A DNA stretch of 9,764 nucleotides from Lachnospiraceae bacterium. GTDB taxonomy: Bacteria > Bacillota > Clostridia > Lachnospirales > Lachnospiraceae. The position numbers were made by a program, and so were the translations under genes. Positions 5,430-9,764 of this stretch are shown here, one piece after another; position 1 is the stretch's first letter; each line of letters starts with the position of its first letter. Below the pieces are notes generated by a model. It was not told the origin of the DNA, ran no database searches, and worked only from the letters and a program-made list of their open reading frames with translations. The DNA lies in NCBI GenBank assembly GCA_017380975.1, contig JAFOCX010000229.1, forward strand, positions 1 through 9,764. The letters are read 5' to 3'.

Positions 5430-6750
5430 CTTCTACCTCCCCAATCAAATCATAATCCAGTGCACCTGTTACACGAACACGTGCAAAATCTCCGGACATC
5501 AGGGAATATCCGGTGTTTACAAAGATCAGACCGTCTACATTCGGGCTGTCCATATAAGTACGGCCCACATATGCATTCTCATCCGCCACTTTGCCTTCGA
5601 TCATAACCTCAAGAACGCGTCCTTTCATGTTTTCGGACTTTTCAAATGCAATATCCTGCTGAAGTTCCATGATCTCCGCACGACGATCTTCTTTTACTTC
5701 ATCCGGAACATGGTTCGGGAAATTGTATGCCGGAGTATCTTCTTCTGCAGAATAAGCAAAGACTCCGAGACGTTCGAATTCCATCTCGTCTACAAACTCC
5801 ATAAGGATCTCGTGATCCTCCTCTGTCTCACCCGGGAAACCGGAGATCAGAGTCGTTCTGAGTGCAATATCCGGAATCTCTCTTCTTAACTTAGCGATCA
5901 ATTCACGAAGCTGCGCGTTGTTTGTTCTTCTGCCCATACGTTTTAAGATCGCATCGCTTGCGTGCTGGATCGGAATATCCAGGTAATTGCAGATCTTTTC
6001 TTCTGTTTTGATCGTCTCGATCAGCTCATCTGTGATCTCTTCCGGATAGCAGTACTGAAGACGGATCCACTGAATACCATCGATTGCCGCCAAACGTTTT
6101 AATAACTCAGGAAGTTTTTTCTCACCATACAGATCCTTACCATAGAGTGTTGTCTCCTGAGCAACGAGGATCAGTTCCTTTACACCTTTTTCTGCCAGTT
6201 CTTCGGCTTCATGGATCAGCTGTTCCATCGGAACGCTTCTGAACTTTCCGCGAAGATACGGAATAATGCAGTATGTGCATCGTTTGTCGCAACCTTCTGC
6301 GATCTTTAAGAATGCATAATGGCCGCCGGTTGTCACAAGGCGGTCTGTGGCCGGACTTACAGGCGCATCAATGCTTTCAAACACATGCATCTTCTCTCCG
6401 CCGAGAGCGGTCTTTACAGCTTTTGCGATCTCTTCATAAGATGTAGTACCAAGCACTGCATCTACTTCCGGAATCTCAGTTGTAATCTCTTCTTTGTATC
6501 TCTGTGCAAGACATCCTGTTACGATCAGGGCTTTGCACTGTCCTTCTTCTTTCATTCTGGCCATGTCAAGAATGGTGTTGATACTTTCTTCCTTTGCATC
6601 TCCGATAAAGCAGCAGGTATTCACAACAATAATATCCGCAACGGTTTCATCGTCAACAAATGAATAGCCTTCATGACCGAGAAGTCCAAGCATTTTTTCT
6701 GTATCAACCAGGTTTTTATCACAGCCCAGGGAAATGAAAAGTAATTTCAT
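5413..6750 (-). CDS. rimO: Ribosomal protein uS12 methylthiotransferase RimO
   Basis: RimO is a radical-SAM enzyme with two Fe-S clusters that adds a methylthio group to the conserved aspartate of ribosomal protein S12. The 445 residues cover all three domains. The N-terminal UPF0004 domain has cysteines C10 (SLGCDKNLVD), C46 (VNTCCFIGDAKEES) and C80 (VTGCLAQRY). The radical-SAM CX3CX2C motif is at C154, C158 and C161 (GCDKRCTYCIIPYLRGKFRS). A C-terminal TRAM domain occupies about 372-445. SLGCDKNLVD and the FIGDAKEES block point to RimO rather than the tRNA enzyme MiaB. GAAAGGA precedes the ATG at 6750. An extra cysteine (C47) follows cluster ligand C46 where a glycine is common. The gene follows a terminator-like hairpin after rpoZ and leads the rimO-pgsA-cinA run. 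Confidence 0.97.
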   Translation of the reverse strand: MKLLFISLGCDKNLVDTEKMLGLLGHEGYSFVDDETVADIIVVNTCCFIGDAKEESINTILDMARMKEEGQCKALIVTGCLAQRYKEEITTEIPEVDAVLGTTSYEEIAKAVKTALGGEKMHVFESIDAPVSPATDRLVTTGGHYAFLKIAEGCDKRCTYCIIPYLRGKFRSVPMEQLIHEAEELAEKGVKELILVAQETTLYGKDLYGEKKLPELLKRLAAIDGIQWIRLQYCYPEEITDELIETIKTEEKICNYLDIPIQHASDAILKRMGRRTNNAQLRELIAKLRREIPDIALRTTLISGFPGETEEDHEILMEFVDEMEFERLGVFAYSAEEDTPAYNFPNHVPDEVKEDRRAEIMELQQDIAFEKSENMKGRVLEVMIEGKVADENAYVGRTYMDSPNVDGLIFVNTGYSLMSGDFARVRVTGALDYDLIGEVEDEFTE

Positions 6751-6774
6751 TCAAGTCGTCCTTTCAATTGAAAA

Positions 6775-6804
6775 TTCATACATATGGAAAACAGAGGAGC
6801 TCAA
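6775..6804 (-). promoter_or_regulatory. Possible weak promoter ahead of rimO
   Basis: On the minus strand TTGAGC (6804-6799) and TATGAA (6780-6775) are 18 bases apart, a passable -35/-10 pair between the rpoZ terminator and rimO. The -35 box would lie in the 3' arm of that terminator. Neither box is strong, and chance is a real alternative. It is listed because rimO otherwise depends on readthrough. Confidence 0.25.
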
Positions 6805-6830
6805 GCTATTGAAGCTCCAGGCCCCTCTGT
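6787..6830 (-). terminator. Rho-independent terminator after rpoZ (possibly partial)
   Basis: Ten bases past the rpoZ stop, the minus strand forms a stable hairpin. ACAGAGGGGC pairs with GCTCCTCTGT (one G-U pair), and an inner alternative GGAGC-T-TCAA/TTGA-GCTCC has a TAGC loop. It is followed by only four T residues (6791-6788, the first belonging to the stem). The hairpin is convincing; the short U-tract suggests incomplete termination, which would let some transcription reach rimO. Confidence 0.72.
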
Positions 6831-6839
6831 AACGATTCA

Positions 6840-7130
6840 TTATTCCTCAACAGTTTCTTCTGCTGCCTCAACTGTTTCTGTTTCCGGCTCTTCAACTGCA
6901 TTTTCACCCATAATGGATACTTTCTGCTCATAAAGCTCCTGTACAGCTGTAGAAAGCGCTTTCTTGTTTGCAGCACCAGCTACTAACGGCTCAGAACCGT
7001 CTACGATCTGTCTTGCTCTTTTCGCTGCTGCGATAACGATGGAATAACGGCTCTGTACAACCGGCTGCTCGCCCGGCTCTACGTTCTTGTTTACTGCTTC
7101 GATTAAATCTGAATAAGATGGATGTAACAT
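6840..7130 (-). CDS. rpoZ: DNA-directed RNA polymerase omega subunit
   Basis: Omega is the small RNA polymerase subunit that helps assembly and stabilises beta-prime. The 96-residue protein has the Firmicute signature MLHPSYSDLIEAVN at 1-14, then PVVQSRYSIVIAAAKRARQI at 23-42 and LVAGAANKKALSTAVQELYEQKV, all characteristic. The last 19 residues are almost all Glu, Val, Thr and Ala, an acidic tail that varies across the family. The start at 7130 has AAAGGAG eight bases upstream. The gene follows gmk by 37 nt, the classical gmk-rpoZ pair, and is closed by a hairpin at 6787-6830. No coaBC gene follows, unlike in Bacillus. Confidence 0.96.
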   Translation of the reverse strand: MLHPSYSDLIEAVNKNVEPGEQPVVQSRYSIVIAAAKRARQIVDGSEPLVAGAANKKALSTAVQELYEQKVSIMGENAVEEPETETVEAAEETVEE

Positions 7131-7167
7131 AATTTATGCTCCTTTCGAGTCTTCAAAGTTTATCAGT

Positions 7168-7794
7168 TTAGCCTACAATGGCTGCTAACTCTTCTTTCAT
7201 GGTTTTGATCAGCTCTGCATTGCATCTAGCCTGCATATGCTGAGACTGGATCAGGTTGTGAAGGCTTTCCACTGCCTTATTTAAATCATCATTGACAAGG
7301 ATGTAATCGTAGGCATCCATAGCCTCTGCCTCCTCAGTCGCACGATTCATGCGCTGTTCGATCACTTCCATCGTCTCGGTTCCTCTGCCGATGAGGCGTT
7401 TCTTTAACTCCTCAGCAGACGGCGGAACGACGAAGATCAGCAAAGTTTCCGGGAATTTTTCCTTAACCTTTAATGCACCCTGAATCTCAATCTCCAGGAT
7501 CACATCTTTTCCCTCTGCCATCTTCTCTTCCACATAGGAACGAGGTGTTCCGTAATAATTGCTTACATATTTTGCGTGCTCGATCAGCTGGTCATTGGCG
7601 ATCAGCGCTTCGAACTCATCCACGCTCATAAAGAAATATTCTCTTCCGTGTACTTCTCCTTCACGCGGTTTTCTTGTGGTAGCGGAGATAGAAAGTGCGT
7701 AATTATCGTACTTTTCTAACAGCGCTTTCATCAGTGTACCTTTGCCGGCTCCGGAGAAACCGGATACCACAGCGAGAATTCCCTGCTGTTTCAT
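7168..7794 (-). CDS. gmk: Guanylate kinase
   Basis: Gmk phosphorylates GMP to GDP with ATP in purine metabolism and (p)ppGpp precursor supply. The 208-residue protein shows the P-loop SGFSGAGKGT at 11-20 (lysine K18), the GMP-binding SATTRKPREGEVHGREYFF at 38-56 with YGTP at 81-84, the EIEIQGA block at 101-107, and a lid region RLIGRGTET near 133-141. I chose ATG at 7794, ten bases after a GGAG. A longer form from a TTG at 7818 would overlap the yicC stop, add eight residues that fit the family poorly, and lack a ribosome binding site. The gap to yicC is 16 nt. The remA gene that often sits between yicC and gmk in Firmicutes is absent. Confidence 0.97.
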   Translation of the reverse strand: MKQQGILAVVSGFSGAGKGTLMKALLEKYDNYALSISATTRKPREGEVHGREYFFMSVDEFEALIANDQLIEHAKYVSNYYGTPRSYVEEKMAEGKDVILEIEIQGALKVKEKFPETLLIFVVPPSAEELKKRLIGRGTETMEVIEQRMNRATEEAEAMDAYDYILVNDDLNKAVESLHNLIQSQHMQARCNAELIKTMKEELAAIVG

Positions 7795-7810
7795 AGTTTT
7801 ATCACTCCGA

Positions 7811-8689
7811 TTATTCAATATTCTGAATCTGTTCGCGTACTTTTTCGATCTCTGTTTTCAGGATGATCGCCTGATCAGAAATTTCCATATCGTTGGACTT
7901 GGAAAGAATCGTGTTGGACTCACGGTTCATCTCCTGAGCGATGAAATCCAGCTTACGGCCAACGCTGCCGCCTTTCAGCAGCTCTTTCTTCATACCTTCA
8001 ATGTGGCTTCTTAAACGTACTGTCTCTTCATCCACACAGATCTTATCTGCAAAGATCGTAACTTCTGTTAAGATCCTGGATTCGTCGATGGTTGTGTTCT
8101 GAAGCATGTCCTTCACTTTATCTTCCAGTTTCTTTCTGTACTCCTCGAGTACCTTCGGAGAACGTGTCTCAATAAAGTCAACTAAGGACAGCATATTGTC
8201 AAGTTTGCTGATCAGATCGTTCTTTAAGTTTTCACCTTCGCGAACTCTTGTCTCTACGAAGTTCTCTGCTGCATGCTTTAATGCCTCAGATAATAACGCC
8301 CACATCTGATCTTCATCTTCCGGAACCTGTTCCATGGAAAGAACTTCCGGGCAGCGCGCAAGCATGGAGACCTTAACATCGTTGTCGATGCCGAACTGCT
8401 CCGCCATCTTCTTAAAGTTGTCCATATACTCTGCTGCTAAAGAACTGTTGTACTTTAAAGATACTTTTTCTTCGGTATAGTCTTCATAAGTAACGAAAAC
8501 GTCGACTTTACCTCTCTGAATATAATCTTTTAAAAGACCTCTGATCGCAGACTCAAAGAAGTTGAACTTCTTTGGCATCTTGATGCCAAGGTCCAAATAA
8601 CGATGATTAACTGCCTTGATCTCAACAGAGATCTTGCAGGTATCCGTTACGGATTCAAAACGGCCAAAACCGGTCATGCTTTTAATCAT
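7811..8689 (-). CDS. yicC: YicC/YloC family endoribonuclease
   Basis: YicC/YloC proteins are RNA-degrading enzymes; the Escherichia coli protein affects small-RNA turnover. The 292-residue protein shows MIKSMTGFGR at 1-10 and EIKAVNHRYLDL at 23-34 (YicC-like N-terminal domain). It ends in the DUF1732 region with LRSHIEGMKKEL, GGSVGRKLDFIAQEMNRESNT and a final helix running to the stop. I start at the ATG of 8689 because MIKSMTGFGR is the universal beginning. An ATG three codons earlier (8698) is only one base from the GAGG and cannot use it well, whereas 8689 is ten bases away. It is the first gene after the strong promoter at 8724-8752 and heads yicC-gmk-rpoZ. It is divergent from rqcH. Confidence 0.96.
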   Translation of the reverse strand: MIKSMTGFGRFESVTDTCKISVEIKAVNHRYLDLGIKMPKKFNFFESAIRGLLKDYIQRGKVDVFVTYEDYTEEKVSLKYNSSLAAEYMDNFKKMAEQFGIDNDVKVSMLARCPEVLSMEQVPEDEDQMWALLSEALKHAAENFVETRVREGENLKNDLISKLDNMLSLVDFIETRSPKVLEEYRKKLEDKVKDMLQNTTIDESRILTEVTIFADKICVDEETVRLRSHIEGMKKELLKGGSVGRKLDFIAQEMNRESNTILSKSNDMEISDQAIILKTEIEKVREQIQNIE

Positions 8690-8723
8690 ACGAAACATGC
8701 CTCGCTTTCACATAGTTGGTATA

Positions 8724-8752
8724 ATTATAAGGCAAATGGAAAATCAAGTCAA
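8724..8752 (-). promoter_or_regulatory. Near-consensus sigma-A promoter of the yicC-gmk-rpoZ operon
   Basis: On the minus strand TTGACT (8752-8747) and a perfect TATAAT (8729-8724) are spaced by 17 bases, the strongest promoter in the window. Transcription should start near 8717, giving a leader of about 28 nt. It is likely the main promoter for the whole minus-strand block, subject to the hairpin after rpoZ. Confidence 0.88.
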
Positions 8753-8761
8753 CAGAATTCA

Positions 8762-8790
8762 TTGAATTTGCTTGTATCTTATGCTAAAAT
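8762..8790 (+). promoter_or_regulatory. Sigma-A type promoter of rqcH
   Basis: TTGAAT (8762-8767) and TAAAAT (8785-8790) are separated by 17 bases, with TGC before the -10 box as an extended element. Start of transcription would be near 8797, about 29 nt before the gene. Its -35 box is only nine bases from that of the divergent yicC promoter. Confidence 0.78.
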
Positions 8791-8825
8791 GAAATGAAGT
8801 TATTATTAGAAAGGATGATCATAAC

Positions 8826-9764
8826 ATGGCTTTTGACGGAATTGTAATTGCCAACCTGGTACATGATCTAAACCAGAAGATCGTTTCCGGCCGTATTTCC
8901 AAGATCGCGCAGCCGGAAAAAGATGAACTTCTTTTTACAATAAAAGGAAACAAAGAAACACTGCGTCTGCTGATCTCAGCAAACGCCAGCCTTCCGCTGG
9001 TTTATTTTACAGAAAATAATAAACCAAGCCCGCTTACCGCTCCAAACTTCTGTATGCTCCTTCGTAAACATATCGCCAACGGACGTATTATCTCTGTAAC
9101 ACAGCCGGATATGGAGCGTATTATCCGCATTGAAGTAGAGCATTTGGATGAAATGGGTGATCTGAGAAGAAAATATCTGATCATCGAACTGATGGGCAAA
9201 CACAGTAACATCATTTTCTGCGATGAGAACAATATGATCCTTGATAGTATCAAGCATATCCCGGCTCATGTCAGCTCCATCCGAGAAGTACTTCCGGGAC
9301 GCACATGGTTTATTCCTCACTCCGGAGAAAAGAAAAATCCGATGACGATCACAGAGGACGAATTCAAGGAGCTGATCAAGTCCACTCCGCATCCTCTTTC
9401 CAAGGCACTCTATATGGATCTGACAGGTTTGAGCCCGGTGATCGGTGCAGAGATCTGTCATCTGGCATCTCTGGACGGAGATATTTCTGCGAAGGAGTTT
9501 TCGGATGCTGAACTGACTCATCTCTATCATGCACTCAACTGGGTCATGGATGATATTCGAAACGGAAAATTCAATCCGAACATTATTTATAAAGGAGAAA
9601 AACCGGTAGAATTTGCCTCAGTCCCGCTTACGATGATGGACGGAGGAGATTATTCGAAGGTGGACTATACCTCCATCAGCGAATTATTAGACCGATACTA
9701 TGCAGAGAAAAGCGCCGTATCTAGGATCAATCAGAAATCCACAGACCTTCGTAAGATCATCTCC
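8826..9764 (+). CDS. rqcH: Ribosome quality control factor RqcH (NFACT family), C-terminus cut by window edge
   Basis: RqcH binds obstructed 50S subunits carrying peptidyl-tRNA and directs tRNA-Ala to add C-terminal alanine tails that mark the stalled peptide for degradation. Older annotations call the family fibronectin-binding protein. The open frame gives 313 residues to the right edge; the family has about 570, so the coiled-coil end and the NFACT-R domain are off the window. NFACT-N features visible are MAFDGIVIANL at 1-11, APNFCMLLRKHI at 72-83, and the Q93-PDMERIIRIE stretch in which residue 97 is Glu and 98 Arg where Asp-Arg is usual. The clearest block is LIIELMGKHSNII at 118-130, followed by LPGRTW. 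The start at 8826 follows AAGGA by ten bases. The gene is divergent from yicC with its own promoter. Confidence 0.95.
   Translation, partial: MAFDGIVIANLVHDLNQKIVSGRISKIAQPEKDELLFTIKGNKETLRLLISANASLPLVYFTENNKPSPLTAPNFCMLLRKHIANGRIISVTQPDMERIIRIEVEHLDEMGDLRRKYLIIELMGKHSNIIFCDENNMILDSIKHIPAHVSSIREVLPGRTWFIPHSGEKKNPMTITEDEFKELIKSTPHPLSKALYMDLTGLSPVIGAEICHLASLDGDISAKEFSDAELTHLYHALNWVMDDIRNGKFNPNIIYKGEKPVEFASVPLTMMDGGDYSKVDYTSISELLDRYYAEKSAVSRINQKSTDLRKIIS

Noticed and set aside
5344..5889. A 181-codon plus-strand open frame across the pgsA/rimO junction
   Set aside because: Both strands cannot plausibly encode here: rimO and pgsA carry complete catalytic motifs, and this frame has no ribosome binding site or recognisable motif.
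6762..6773. Palindrome TTTCAATTGAAA as a defined operator
   Set aside because: A single 12-bp AT-rich palindrome can arise by chance, and no matching copy or regulator gene is visible in the window.
7795..7818. An N-terminal extension of gmk from a TTG codon
   Set aside because: It would overlap the yicC stop, has no ribosome binding site and adds residues absent from the family; ATG at 7794 has GGAG ten bases upstream.
8976..9530. A 184-codon minus-strand open frame opposite rqcH
   Set aside because: It is fully antisense to the conserved NFACT-N coding region, and its Cys/His-rich composition is typical of shadow frames.
1..9764. A defence system, prophage, integrated element, CRISPR array, tRNA or riboswitch
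   Set aside because: I looked on both strands and found no such repeats, cloverleaf, transposase, integrase or known defence domains; the content is core genes in mostly familiar order.

Overview
The window reads as a chromosomal housekeeping segment of a low-to-moderate GC Firmicute. The likely source is a Clostridia member of the Lachnospiraceae type. The support is gene content and order: rpmB divergent from a YloU/FakA pair, a yicC-gmk-rpoZ cluster, rimO-pgsA-cinA, and a DUF2953 plus GerW (YtfI/YtfJ) pair. Strong AGGAGG-type ribosome binding sites and sigma-A style promoters agree. The genus cannot be fixed from sequence alone.

Layout. Positions 1-1698 (minus) carry an Asp23/YloU protein followed by FakA, whose C-terminus runs off the left edge. 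A 234-bp intergenic region with back-to-back promoters separates these from rpmB (plus, 1933-2118), which ends in a bidirectional terminator. Converging on that terminator is a long minus-strand block. It starts at a near-consensus promoter at 8724-8752 and reads yicC, gmk, rpoZ, a terminator-like hairpin, rimO, pgsA, a short CinA, an unrecognised 105-residue protein, DUF2953, GerW, and a 46-residue hydrophobic small protein. Divergent from yicC on the plus strand is rqcH (8826 to the right edge, 3' truncated).

How the genes relate. Translation and RNA metabolism dominate: L28, the S12 methylthiotransferase RimO, the ribosome rescue factor RqcH, the YicC ribonuclease and RNA polymerase omega. 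Membrane lipid synthesis is represented by PgsA and FakA, and nucleotide metabolism by guanylate kinase and the CinA amidohydrolase domain. DUF2953 and GerW link the block to spore biology. Overlapping starts and stops (rimO/pgsA by 17 nt, pgsA/cinA by the A of TAATG) and short gaps suggest coupled translation.

No mobile element, phage gene, CRISPR array, tRNA or rRNA is visible, and I see no strong sign of a new multi-gene system. The items most worth checking are: (i) the 46-residue small gene, whose ribosome binding site and start codon sit in the loop of a perfect 15-bp inverted repeat; (ii) the unrecognised 105-residue operon member; (iii) the CinA lacking its MoaB-like domain; (iv) the absence of remA between yicC and gmk. 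There is no gene-free stretch longer than 300 bases.
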